A DNA stretch of 64,000 nucleotides from an uncultured Clostridia bacterium (lineage in GTDB: Bacteria > Bacillota > Clostridia > Christensenellales > Aristaeellaceae). The stretch spans positions 35,147-99,146 of the forward strand of contig CAKUKE010000007.1 in assembly GCA_934662505.1 (NCBI GenBank), given 5' to 3'. The notes under the pieces are model-generated. The model was not told the origin of the DNA, searched no databases, and saw nothing but the letters and a program-made list of their open reading frames with translations. Below, one piece after another: positions 16,714 to 23,890 of the stretch. Within the stretch, counting starts at the first letter, position 1; the number at the start of each line of letters is the position of its first letter. The translations under genes were made by a program, and so were the position numbers.

Positions 16714-16967
16714 CGGATAAAATCGGCCTGCAGATGCCCCGGGTAGGCGCGCACTGCGGCGCAGCGGTATGCCCGTCCCGCCCAGCGCATCAGGGCGCGG
16801 GGCTGCACAGGGGTGTGGAAAGGCAGAAGCAGCCGTACCCGTTCGTCAGCCATTTCGCCGAATCCGCGGGGCGTCATGGCGCTGCCCGGCTGCAGCACCC
16901 GTACGCACGCAGGCCAGGTTTTTCCGTCGATGGTCACATGCTGGGCAAAGCGATAGGTGATGCGCAT
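16701..16967 (-). CDS. Head closure-like protein
   Basis: 88 residues, beta-rich, lying between the connector and the gp10-like gene, where SPP1 gp16/head-tail adaptor proteins are found. AAGGAGGCG precedes the start, itself just downstream of a very stable hairpin (16988-17013). No diagnostic motif is visible; the role is by position. Confidence 0.55.
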   Translation of the reverse strand: MRITYRFAQHVTIDGKTWPACVRVLQPGSAMTPRGFGEMADERVRLLLPFHTPVQPRALMRWAGRAYRCAAVRAYPGHLQADFIRCAP

Positions 16968-16987
16968 GAAAAACGCCTCCTTGGATG

Positions 16988-17013
16988 GGGAACCGTCCCG
17001 AAGGACGGTTCCC
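16988..17013 (-). other. Intercistronic hairpin with UUCG tetraloop
   Basis: Perfect 11-bp stem GGGAACCGTCC / GGACGGTTCCC closed, on the - strand RNA, by C(UUCG)G. No T-tract follows, so it is not an ordinary terminator. It sits just before the binding site of the head closure gene. Confidence 0.75.
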
Positions 17014-17024
17014 GCGATCTGTTA

Positions 17025-17333
17025 TCAGGTGCGGGCGGTGCGGTAGGCGAAGATTTCGCGCCGCAGATCCTCGGGCAGGGCGGAAAAGCGGCGGGTCACG
17101 TCGCCTTCCGTTCGGCCCTCCTCTCCCTCCGCGCCCAGACGGTTGTACAGGACCACGGCCAGACGCACCTGCGCGCTTTGCAGCGCGGGGGGTACGTTCT
17201 CCCGCCAGGTCAGGGCGCGGATGAGACTCTCGGCGTCCGCCAGCAGCGCCTTGAGCAGGGCGTCCTGTCCGTCGCCCGTCACGTCGGGCAGGCGCGCCTT
17301 CAGGGCGGTCAGCATTTCCTCCACGGCCGTCAC
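17025..17333 (-). CDS. Phage head-tail connector protein, gp6/gp15-like
   Basis: 102 residues, all helical in appearance: AVEEMLTALKARLPDV, DALLKALLADAESLI, LQSAQVRLAVVLYNRLG and a C-terminal REIFAYRTART. The helix pattern and the place directly after the coat gene match the Phage_connect/gp6 connector family. It starts with GTG 17333, sharing GTGA with the coat protein stop. Confidence 0.75.
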   Translation of the reverse strand: MTAVEEMLTALKARLPDVTGDGQDALLKALLADAESLIRALTWRENVPPALQSAQVRLAVVLYNRLGAEGEEGRTEGDVTRRFSALPEDLRREIFAYRTART

Positions 17334-18442
17334 CCCAGCACGCGCACGGCCAGCTCGGGGTACAGCGTTTTAAAGCCGTAGAGCACGTCCATGGACAGCA
17401 TTTCCCGTTTGTACTTCATGTCGTAGCCCCGCACCACCCGCAGGGATACGCCGTTGTAGGAGGTGGTGTAGCTTTCCACGCCGCCGGGGGCGGGAAGGGG
17501 ACGGGTGACAAAGGCGAAAGCCATGGGATGGAAGCACAGGTTGGCGGTATGGCTGCCTGCCAGCGACACCTTTTCGCCGCCGGACAGGGCAGGCAGCGCA
17601 GGCGCGACGCGGCAGACGATCTTGCCCTCGGCAACGGCGGCGTCATGGGTCACGGTGAAACTGCCGCCCGCCACGTCGATCAGATCGCCCTTTTTCAGGG
17701 TGCCTGTCAGGGTCGTGCCGGTGAGGGTGAGGGCGTCTCCGCCTGCAGTGTGCGCGCCGCTTACGGTAATATCGCCGGAAGCGGCGGCCAGAGAACCGGC
17801 GGTATGACGGCATACGGCCTGAGACATGTAGTTGTCCATGCCCATCACCCGGCCGATGGCGCCCTCGCGCAGCGCCTGAACGGAACCGCATTTTTCCGCG
17901 TGGACGATGGGATCCAGCGCGGTAAAGGCGGCGTCCGCTTCGGGATCCCACAGGGCGGCGCGGCCGGATACGGGCGCTTTCTGACGGTTGAGTGCCTTGC
18001 GGGCATTGGCGAAGGCGTCCAGCGTGGCGGGCGTGACCCCGGCGGTGCCCACATGGTTGAACACGTCCTGATACAGCTGCATGCCGTCCTGATTGATTTT
18101 CTGCGCCAGCGCGGCAGCGGCAGGCTCGACGAACAGACGGGTCAGGTCATCCATGGAGGTGGCGCCCTGCAGTGCCTCTACCCCCACGTCTACCGTGGCG
18201 ATCTTGTCCAGAGACACGTCCACGGTGCTTTCCACAATGTCCGACGTGCTCACGCCCTGCGCGGCGTCAAACTCCCGGGCGGAAAACACCACAGGCTTGC
18301 GCACCTGAACGGTGTCGCCCTTCATGGATGCAAAGTCGTCGGAAAAGTCCTTGTAGATCAGGTTGGGGAACACCAGATGCTCCATCAGCCGGGGCAGCGC
18401 GGTGCGGGCGAATTCCTTGACGGTGACAAAATGATTGGCCAT
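17330..18442 (-). CDS. Major capsid protein, P22 coat (gp5)-like
   Basis: 370 residues. The N-terminus (TVKEFARTALPRLMEHLVF, DTVQVRKPVVFSAREFD) and the central EPAAAALAQKINQDGM and YQDVFNHVG segments match P22 coat-like HK97-fold proteins. A beta-rich insertion (about residues 225-290, SGDITVSGAHTAGGDALTL) may be the extra surface domain seen in that family. The C-terminus has GYDMKYKREMLSMDVLYGFKTL (only partly diagnostic). The gene lies between scaffold and connector. All parts seem intact. Confidence 0.88.
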   Translation of the reverse strand: MANHFVTVKEFARTALPRLMEHLVFPNLIYKDFSDDFASMKGDTVQVRKPVVFSAREFDAAQGVSTSDIVESTVDVSLDKIATVDVGVEALQGATSMDDLTRLFVEPAAAALAQKINQDGMQLYQDVFNHVGTAGVTPATLDAFANARKALNRQKAPVSGRAALWDPEADAAFTALDPIVHAEKCGSVQALREGAIGRVMGMDNYMSQAVCRHTAGSLAAASGDITVSGAHTAGGDALTLTGTTLTGTLKKGDLIDVAGGSFTVTHDAAVAEGKIVCRVAPALPALSGGEKVSLAGSHTANLCFHPMAFAFVTRPLPAPGGVESYTTSYNGVSLRVVRGYDMKYKREMLSMDVLYGFKTLYPELAVRVLG

Positions 18443-18480
18443 GTTTTTTCCTCCTTGTACGGTGTGTCGGCGCGGGAAGG

Positions 18481-18912
18481 TCAGAGCGTGCCCGTCAGGG
18501 CGGGCGTGGGGTAAACGGCGGCGTAGTAGTCGGGGTCGTCCATTTCGTTCAGACTGCGCAGAACGCCGGCACGGGGCGCGTCGCCCTGCAGCCGCGCTTC
18601 CACAGCCTCGGTCACAGCGGCGCGGAAGGCCTGTTCCAGCGCCGCCACGGCCTTTTCGATCTCCTCCCGGCTCCAGGTTTCCATGGGCTGCGCCAGCGCC
18701 TTGGGCAGCCCTGCCGCGGCCAGCGCTTCCTCGGCCAGCGCGCGGGCTTCTCTGCGGCGCAGCGCCTCCTCCCGCTGCGCCAGCTCCGTGCGTTCATCCG
18801 CCGCGCCGGCATCGCCGCTTTCAACGCTGCGGGCGGAGAGCGCTTCGCCGATGAGCGCCAGCACGTCCTCCCGGGTCAGGGCGGGGACAGCGGTTTCCGT
18901 GGTTTCGTTCAT
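18481..18912 (-). CDS. Phage capsid scaffolding-like protein
   Basis: 143 residues from ATG 18912, chosen because AAAGGAGGATCTCT precedes it; upstream in-frame codons look non-coding. The protein is almost entirely charged, Ala/Glu-rich helix (AQREEALRRREARALAEEAL, REEIEKAVAALEQAF), the usual make-up of scaffolds (GP20/DUF4355-like). It lies immediately before the coat gene. It would guide capsid assembly and then leave. Confidence 0.75.
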   Translation of the reverse strand: MNETTETAVPALTREDVLALIGEALSARSVESGDAGAADERTELAQREEALRRREARALAEEALAAAGLPKALAQPMETWSREEIEKAVAALEQAFRAAVTEAVEARLQGDAPRAGVLRSLNEMDDPDYYAAVYPTPALTGTL

Positions 18913-19000
18913 AGAGATCCTCCTTTGAAAAAATGATGTATGCAAAAGCGCCGCAGGAGCTTCAGCCGGCCGGACGGTCGGCATGAGCACCGAAGGAGCC

Positions 19001-19022
19001 GCGCGGGAACCGCGCTTTTTTT
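19001..19022 (+). terminator. Plus-strand terminator inside the minus-strand cassette
   Basis: GCGCGG-GAA-CCGCGC is followed by seven T residues on the + strand. It lies in the 217-base gap between portal and scaffold, which otherwise shows no gene. It could stop antisense transcription. Confidence 0.6.
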
Positions 19023-19129
19023 CCTGCCCGCGCAGGACGAAGGGGGTACCCTGCGCGACACGGGTCAAAAACGCGGCATCCTGACGTGCGGCACGGCGGG
19101 GCGCTTTTTGCCGAAGGGAGAAAAGTGCG

Positions 19130-20404
19130 TCAGGTGCCTTCCATGAAGGGCAGCTGGCTCACCAGCACCTTGTCCGGCACCATGCCGGAGAGGGTGCGCA
19201 CCATCTGCGCAGTTTCCAGATTGTCCACAGGCAGGGTGCGGCGGAAATACATGCGCACCTGATCGGTATCCAGCTCCCGTCCGCCCTTGACCGCCAGAAA
19301 GTGGGAAAACAGCCGCATCCGTTCCCGGAGCCCCTCCCGGAACCACCGTTCCTTGAGTCGGGTCAGCTGCTCCAGCCCCATCAGCTTGTACTTGATGGCC
19401 ACGCCGCTCAGGTTGCCGCCGAAATGCTCGTCGGACAGATCCGGCACCATGGAAAACTTGTGGATGTCCCGCTCCAGCGCCAGCCGCAGCACTTCGCCGT
19501 CTCCGCCCGTCTGCCCGGGGGTCAGGTATTCCGCGCCCGCGTCCCGGTCGGGCAGGTACAAAAGCTTGTCCTGCCGCAGCTGCTGGGCGGGGCTGCGTCC
19601 CCGCTCGTCCACCGACAGCTGGGCGCCGTAGAGCAGGAGCAGCGCGTCCACCCGCTGCTCCCAGTCGTTGACACGGTCGCTCTGCAGCAGGTCGTAGGCC
19701 TCCACCAGACTTTCCACGCATTCGAGGTCGCTCTGCTCGTCCTCGTTGTTCCAGTACTCCACCATGGGCACGCCGCCAAAGTAGTGGGGTTGACGGTTCA
19801 CCGGCGCGCCGGTGAGCAGGCGGGCCGCTTCCCGGGCGCGGAAGGTGAGCGTTTCATGGTCGGTGTACACCGTGCCCTCCCAGCCCTGCATGGCGCCGCC
19901 CTCGCTTTGCACAGGACGGACGGATACGCCGAAAAGGGGACGGTGGCTGACGTCCTCCCCGTACACCACAAAGGCGCTGCGGGGATCCAGCACCGCCGTG
20001 CGGGGACGGGTCTTTTCATCGGCGTACACCACCTCCACGCCCCGACCGTAGAGGGAAGCGTGCTTGGCCAGTTCCATATCCGCGCTCTGGACGTCGCAGT
20101 CCCGGTAGGCGCGGAGCAGCTGCTCCAGCGCGGGGCAGCTTTCCCCGTCCTGACGGGTGTAGGCTACGTCGCCGCCCATCAGGTAGGAGGATGCGACGGT
20201 AACGATGTAGCGGCCGAAACCGTGGGACAGACGGGCGTTGGGCAGTCCCTCCGCCCGCTGGCGGTGCAGAATGTCGCCCTGCCCGTCGTAGAGCTGCCGG
20301 AGACGGGTGAGCTCCGTCAGACGGCGCAGGTGTTCGTTGAGCGTGCCCTGCAGAAGCTTGCCGGACAGGCCGCTTTGCAGGTAGCTTTCATCCCGGGTGA
20401 TCAT
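19130..20404 (-). CDS. Phage portal protein, SPP1 gp6-like
   Basis: 424 residues. Visible family features are LTELTRLRQLYDGQGDIL, YIVTVASSYLMGGDVAY, ELAKHASLYGRGVEVVYAD, FGGVPMVEYWNN, DLECVESLVEAYDLLQSDRVND and FGGNLSGVAIKYKLMGLEQ, each part of the SPP1 gp6-type portal fold. It forms the dodecameric DNA gate at one capsid vertex and docks the terminase. The C-terminus is short compared with SPP1 gp6 (about 500), without the acidic tail. No SPP1 gp7-like minor head gene follows it. Confidence 0.92.
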   Translation of the reverse strand: MITRDESYLQSGLSGKLLQGTLNEHLRRLTELTRLRQLYDGQGDILHRQRAEGLPNARLSHGFGRYIVTVASSYLMGGDVAYTRQDGESCPALEQLLRAYRDCDVQSADMELAKHASLYGRGVEVVYADEKTRPRTAVLDPRSAFVVYGEDVSHRPLFGVSVRPVQSEGGAMQGWEGTVYTDHETLTFRAREAARLLTGAPVNRQPHYFGGVPMVEYWNNEDEQSDLECVESLVEAYDLLQSDRVNDWEQRVDALLLLYGAQLSVDERGRSPAQQLRQDKLLYLPDRDAGAEYLTPGQTGGDGEVLRLALERDIHKFSMVPDLSDEHFGGNLSGVAIKYKLMGLEQLTRLKERWFREGLRERMRLFSHFLAVKGGRELDTDQVRMYFRRTLPVDNLETAQMVRTLSGMVPDKVLVSQLPFMEGT

Positions 20405-20419
20405 GATGTGACCTCCTTT

Positions 20420-21658
20420 TTACAGTCCAAGGTCGCTTTTGCGGCCGGTGAAAATGCGCCGGGACTGGCTGTCGTTTTCCAGCGCATAGCGCATGGCGTC
20501 GATCAGGTGGTTGTCTCTGTCCCGGGGCTGGGGGAGGGAGCGGCCGTCCCGGTCCCGCTGCCAGACGTAGCCGGCCAGCTCCGCACGCATGCCTGTGCAG
20601 CGGGTGTCTACCACCAGGGTGTGCCCCTGCAGCCACTGTACGCCGTGCATGACGCTGTCGGGGCCTTTGCGGGCAGGACGGGCATTGACGCCCAGCAGAC
20701 GCAATTCCGCGATGGATTTGGGCTCGGCGCTGTCGCAGATGACGGGCGCTGCGCCCGCCATGGCGAGCACCCGCTGCGCCAGCGCGGCGTTGGTCAGCCC
20801 TTTTTCCCGGCACTCCGACAGCACGTAGACCGTCTTGTGCTTTTCGTCCAGCCGCACCCTGACCAGTCCGCAGGGGTCGCAGGCAAAGCCGAAGTCCAGC
20901 CCGTAACGGGTCTCGCCCGGCGGGTCGGTCAGCTCCTCCACCCGCCAGTTGCGGAACACCGCGCCCTCCCGCAGTCCCCAGTCGCCCTGGGTGTACACCC
21001 GGTAAAAATAGGGGTCTGTTTCCCGTTCCAGCGCCAGCCCGTCTTCCGGCGTGAGGAAGCGGTTGTCCCGGTAGGTGGTTTTGAGGATGCTCACCCGGTC
21101 GCTGGCGGCCTTGCGTCCGCCGTCCGGGAAAATGCCGAAAAACTCGCGGTACAGCCAGTGCTCCCGGTCGATGGGGTTAAAGGACAGGGTAAACCGTTTG
21201 GGGTGGGAGCTCTGCCCCCGCAGACGCTTGTCCAGCTGCTTGAAATCCCGATAGGCGCACTCGGTGGCCTCCTCCAGCCAGACGTCCGTCAAGGCGCCCC
21301 GGGCGGGGGTGATGGACTTGATCTTTTCCACATCATCCAGCCCGGCAAAGAGGATCTGCGCGCCGTTCGGGCGGGCGGTAATGACGTGATCCGTCCGGCT
21401 GACGCGGAACAGGCGGGCGAGCCCCATCCGTTCCGCAGCCTTGACGATTTCGTTGAAGCAGCTGTTTCTGAGGGTGCGCGCCACCTGACGCGCCACCAGA
21501 ATGTTCCGCCCCTGCAGCGCGTCCAGCACGCACCGGGTGGCCAGAAAGACCGACTTGCCGCTCCCTGCGCCGCCGAAGAAGATCTGGTACCGGTGGACAT
21601 CCTGCAAATAGGGATAGTAGACCCTGTTGAAAAAAGAGGGCTCAATGGTGATCTTCAC
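20420..21658 (-). CDS. Phage terminase large subunit, PBSX/Terminase_3 family
   Basis: 412 residues starting with GTG 21658. The N-terminal packaging ATPase has Walker A FFGGAGSGKS, Walker B TDVWLEEATE and the coupling motif FTLSFNP. The C-terminal RNase H-like nuclease keeps its acidic residues in YGLDFGF, VICDSAEPKSI and RDNHLIDAMRYAL. It therefore looks catalytically complete for ATP-driven packaging and DNA cutting. GTGA is shared with the stop of the small upstream gene, implying translational coupling. This family is commonly linked with headful packaging, but that is inference here. Confidence 0.95.
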   Translation of the reverse strand: MKITIEPSFFNRVYYPYLQDVHRYQIFFGGAGSGKSVFLATRCVLDALQGRNILVARQVARTLRNSCFNEIVKAAERMGLARLFRVSRTDHVITARPNGAQILFAGLDDVEKIKSITPARGALTDVWLEEATECAYRDFKQLDKRLRGQSSHPKRFTLSFNPIDREHWLYREFFGIFPDGGRKAASDRVSILKTTYRDNRFLTPEDGLALERETDPYFYRVYTQGDWGLREGAVFRNWRVEELTDPPGETRYGLDFGFACDPCGLVRVRLDEKHKTVYVLSECREKGLTNAALAQRVLAMAGAAPVICDSAEPKSIAELRLLGVNARPARKGPDSVMHGVQWLQGHTLVVDTRCTGMRAELAGYVWQRDRDGRSLPQPRDRDNHLIDAMRYALENDSQSRRIFTGRKSDLGL

Positions 21659-21858
21659 GCCTGTTCCTCTCCTTTCAGGCAGATTTCAATGCCGCCGCCG
21701 TCCCCGCCGTCCGGCCGCAGCTTTTCGCAGAACAGGGTGATGGCCTTGAACACGTCGCCGTTGGGCTGCTCCCGATCCTGCAGGATCTCGATGAGCCGCT
21801 CCAGCGACAATTCCTCCGCCCGGCGCAGCATGCGGGCGTGCCTGACCGTGCCTTTCAG
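21655..21858 (-). CDS. Small phage gene before terL, possible reduced terminase small subunit
   Basis: 67 residues if the CTG at 21858 is the start, 8 bases after AGGAGG; the first ATG (21831) has no binding site and gives 58 residues. The predicted protein is LKGTVRHARMLRRAEELSLE followed by a short helix and an acidic tail. It ends four bases into the terL start (GTGA). The place is that of the small terminase subunit, but no helix-turn-helix is apparent and it is half the normal length. I do not recognise it further. Confidence 0.6.
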   Translation of the reverse strand: MKGTVRHARMLRRAEELSLERLIEILQDREQPNGDVFKAITLFCEKLRPDGGDGGGIEICLKGEEQA

Positions 21859-21958
21859 TGCTCTCTCCTCCTTTAATGCAGCGGTGATCTGGAACTGAGA
21901 ACAGCATAGCTCTTTTTCATCCGCTGCGCCTGACAGGTTTTGAGCCCTTTACGGCGCG

Positions 21959-22059
21959 GTGCGCGCCAAAAAACGCGCACTGCGGCGGCAATGCGCGTTC
22001 GGGACGCCCCAAAAACGTCCGTGGGAAGAAAATGCTTCCAGCCGCGCTTTTCAGCGCGG
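21959..22059 (-). other. Three consecutive hairpins between spoVM and the phage cassette
   Basis: Stems GTGCGCG/CGCGCAC (21959-21980), GGACG/CGTCC (22002-22020) and CCGCGCT/AGCGCGG (22042-22059). On the - strand the last is followed by CTGGAAGCATTTTCTT and may terminate spoVM transcription. No gene or clear promoter was seen in 21859-22077. Confidence 0.55.
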
Positions 22060-22077
22060 GATGTGTCTGCCGGTGCT

Positions 22078-22164
22078 TTACGCCGTCCGTCTCCGGCCGA
22101 GGAACAGCCGGATGAGACCGCGGAGCCCCCGGGGCGCGCGTACGCAGATGAAACGCATGGCCAT
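22078..22164 (-). CDS. spoVM: Stage V sporulation protein M
   Basis: 28 residues from ATG 22164, seven bases after GGAGG. The sequence MRFICVRAPRGLRGLIRLFL aligns without gaps to Bacillus SpoVM: Phe, the Pro of the N-terminal kink, Leu, Gly, the core Arg and the LG pair match, and Lys residues are replaced by Arg. SpoVM is an amphipathic helix that senses the convex forespore membrane and anchors SpoIVA and the coat. The length (family 26), the Pro position and basic/hydrophobic alternation all fit. It is 27 bases downstream of a small membrane protein gene, probably in one transcript. Confidence 0.82.
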   Translation of the reverse strand: MAMRFICVRAPRGLRGLIRLFLGRRRTA

Positions 22165-22191
22165 GGGAAACCCTCCTTTATGATCAATTCG

Positions 22192-22383
22192 TCAGACGAT
22201 CAGCACAATGCCCGCGGCGATCATCGCCGCGCCCAGCAGCGCCAGCCAGGCGCGCAGGGGAATGCACAAAAGCAGAAGAACCGTGCCCAGCACGATGAGC
22301 GCGTAGCCCGCCGCCCGGCGCAGGCCGCCTGAAGAAGGGTAGTTTTTCCTGCGCACCCTGCCGCAGGCGTTTTTCCAGGGCAT
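22192..22383 (-). CDS. Small two-helix membrane protein upstream of spoVM
   Basis: 63 residues. A basic N-terminus (RVRRKN) is followed by two transmembrane segments, AGYALIVLGTVLLLLCIPL and AWLALLGAAMIAAGIVLIV. GGAGGTG precedes ATG 22383 by 8 bases. It is co-oriented with spoVM and close to it, which suggests a shared sporulation-linked transcript. No known family was recognised. Confidence 0.65.
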   Translation of the reverse strand: MPWKNACGRVRRKNYPSSGGLRRAAGYALIVLGTVLLLLCIPLRAWLALLGAAMIAAGIVLIV

Positions 22384-22520
22384 GAAAACGCACCTCCCCT
22401 CCCTTCACCTTATGCGGCGGACGGGGAGGGCATGCGCCGCGCCGGATGTAAAAACCGTATTTTTGCCTTATTTCCCGGGGAAGCGGGCGCTTTTTTCTGT
22501 TTCCATCCCGCGCGGTTTAT

Positions 22521-22528
22521 GTTATAAT
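22521..22528 (+). promoter_or_regulatory. Extended -10 promoter
   Basis: TGTTATAAT ends at 22528; TATAAT is 22523-22528 with an upstream TG. No good -35 is seen. It drives the membrane protein gene starting at 22559. Confidence 0.6.
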
Positions 22529-22558
22529 AAAGCATCCTGCTTTGGGAGGGCAACGACC

Positions 22559-23647
22559 GTGTTTGGAAAAATGATCAACAACTATTACTATGGCAAAAGC
22601 GGCAAGGGTGATTTTCGCAAGGAGGATCTGCCCAAAAACCGCTGGCAGCTGTTCTGGGAGATGCTGCGGGTGCGCCTTTCCGCATTGTGCCGCATGAACC
22701 TGATGACGCTCATCGCGTTTCTGCCGACCATCATTCTGCTGGGAAACACCATCCTGACGCTGATCAACGGCGTATCGCTGCAGAGCGAACTGGCCGCCGT
22801 GGTGCAGGACGCGGGCGTGGTCATGACGGAGGACGTGACGCAGGAAGCGTACAACGAACTGGCAACGCAGGCGCTGCTGGCGGCGGAGCGCACGGAGGAA
22901 GAAGTCAATTACTTTTTGAACTTCAACCTGCGTGAATTCTTTCAGGCGCTTCTGTGGCGCGCCTGCATTTACCTGATCCCCTGCATCGCCATTACCGGCC
23001 CTGTGCAGGCGGGCATGTCCTACGTGACCCGCAACTGGGCGCGGGACGAGCACGCCTTTGTGTGGGCGGACTTTAAAGACGCCGTCAAGGACAACTGGAA
23101 GCAGGCGCTGGCCGTATCCGTCATCACCAGCTTTCTGCCCGCCGTGCTGTACATGTGCTGGAATTTTTACGGCAACATGGCCAGCGAACGGGGCGCGTTT
23201 TTCATGGTGCCCCAGATGCTGGTGGCGCTCTTGGCGCTTTTGTGGGTGCTGGGGCTGACCTATATGTACCCCATGATGGTCAGCTATAAGGCGAAGCTGA
23301 GCGTGATTATCAAAAACTCCCTGCTCATGGGCGTGGCGCGGCTGCCGCAGACCGTGGGCGCCCGTCTGGCGACGGCGCTGCCCTGCATCGTCTGCGCGCT
23401 GCTGCTGTTTGCCACGGGAGCGGGCATGTATGCGCTGCTGGCGCTGGCGCTGTATTATGCGCTCATCGGGTACGCCCTGTCCCGGTTCGTGTTCGCCAGC
23501 GTGTCCAACGCCGCCTTTGACAAGTTCATCAACAGCCACATGGAGGGCGTGCCGGTGAACCGGGGTCTGAGTCTGGAAGATGAGGAAGACGAGGACGAGG
23601 ACGGCGAAAAAACGGCGCAGGAGCAGGACGGCGCGCCCCGGGCGTAA
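22559..23647 (+). CDS. DUF624/YesL-like multi-pass membrane protein
   Basis: 362 residues from GTG 22559, which has GGGAGGG 8 bases upstream; the longer open frame lacks a binding site. About six transmembrane segments are seen (LMTLIAFLPTIILLGNTIL, ALLWRACIYLIPCIAITG, ALAVSVITSFLPAVLYMC, MLVALLALLWVLGLTYMYP, LPCIVCALLLFA, ALLALALYYALIGYAL). The pattern VQAGMSYVTRNWARDEHAFVW is reminiscent of DUF624 proteins. The last 35 residues are acidic. Function unknown. Confidence 0.75.
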   Translation: MFGKMINNYYYGKSGKGDFRKEDLPKNRWQLFWEMLRVRLSALCRMNLMTLIAFLPTIILLGNTILTLINGVSLQSELAAVVQDAGVVMTEDVTQEAYNELATQALLAAERTEEEVNYFLNFNLREFFQALLWRACIYLIPCIAITGPVQAGMSYVTRNWARDEHAFVWADFKDAVKDNWKQALAVSVITSFLPAVLYMCWNFYGNMASERGAFFMVPQMLVALLALLWVLGLTYMYPMMVSYKAKLSVIIKNSLLMGVARLPQTVGARLATALPCIVCALLLFATGAGMYALLALALYYALIGYALSRFVFASVSNAAFDKFINSHMEGVPVNRGLSLEDEEDEDEDGEKTAQEQDGAPRA

Positions 23648-23705
23648 ATGAACCGTCCCCTCCGGGCACATACTATCCCAGAATACAAAAAAAGGGGGTC
23701 GTCAC

Positions 23706-23879
23706 ATGCGCGGAGGGCTGACAGAAAAGGAAAAGGCGCGCTACCGTGCCGCGGAGGCGGCGGGACTGATGCAGCGGCTGGAGGAAGTGGGCTGGGCAGG
23801 GCTGACCAGCGCGGAAAGCGGCCGCATCGGCGGTGTGCTCAGCGGCATGACGCGGCGCGGGAAAAAGCAGCACGGCTGA
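23706..23879 (+). CDS. Small acid-soluble spore protein, alpha/beta-type-like (SspF type)
   Basis: 57 residues. Residues AARYR-to-end carry the SASP pattern: an N-terminal helix (KARYRAAEAAGLMQRLEEVG), then GWAGLTSAESGRIGGVLSGM, very close to the G-W-x-G-L-T/S-x-x-E-x-G-x-I/V-G-G core of short clostridial SASPs. These proteins coat and protect DNA in the spore core. The GGGGG upstream is only a weak binding site. CATACTA at 23669-23675 resembles a forespore sigma-G -10 element, with no clear -35. A methyltransferase gene follows 11 bases later. Confidence 0.8.
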   Translation: MRGGLTEKEKARYRAAEAAGLMQRLEEVGWAGLTSAESGRIGGVLSGMTRRGKKQHG

Positions 23880-23890
23880 AAAGGACGGTT

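Larger units (their letters stand above)
9499..21858 (-). mobile_element. Morphogenesis-only siphovirus-like prophage or gene-transfer-agent-like cassette
   Basis: About 12.4 kb, all on the - strand, in standard head-tail order: small gene, large terminase, portal, scaffold, coat, connectors, tail terminator, tail tube, frameshifted chaperone, tape measure, distal tail, tail/host-range protein, lysin, holin. Genes overlap by 4 bases or are separated by a few bases, and every frame is intact. No integrase, excisionase, repressor, replication or recombination gene is present, and I saw no clear att repeats. Base composition looks like that of the flanks. It could be a remnant prophage, a helper-dependent satellite or a domesticated GTA-like particle. 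Confidence 0.85.

Noticed and set aside
9499..21858. Contractile-tail (R-type tailocin) interpretation
   Set aside because: No sheath, baseplate wedge or LysM spike genes, and capsid plus packaging genes are present.
19301..21898. 865-codon open frame on the + strand opposite portal and terminase
   Set aside because: Shadow of two recognised phage genes on the - strand.
21873..22187. 104-codon frame on the - strand between spoVM and terL
   Set aside because: It overlaps spoVM in another frame, crosses three hairpins and has no recognisable product.
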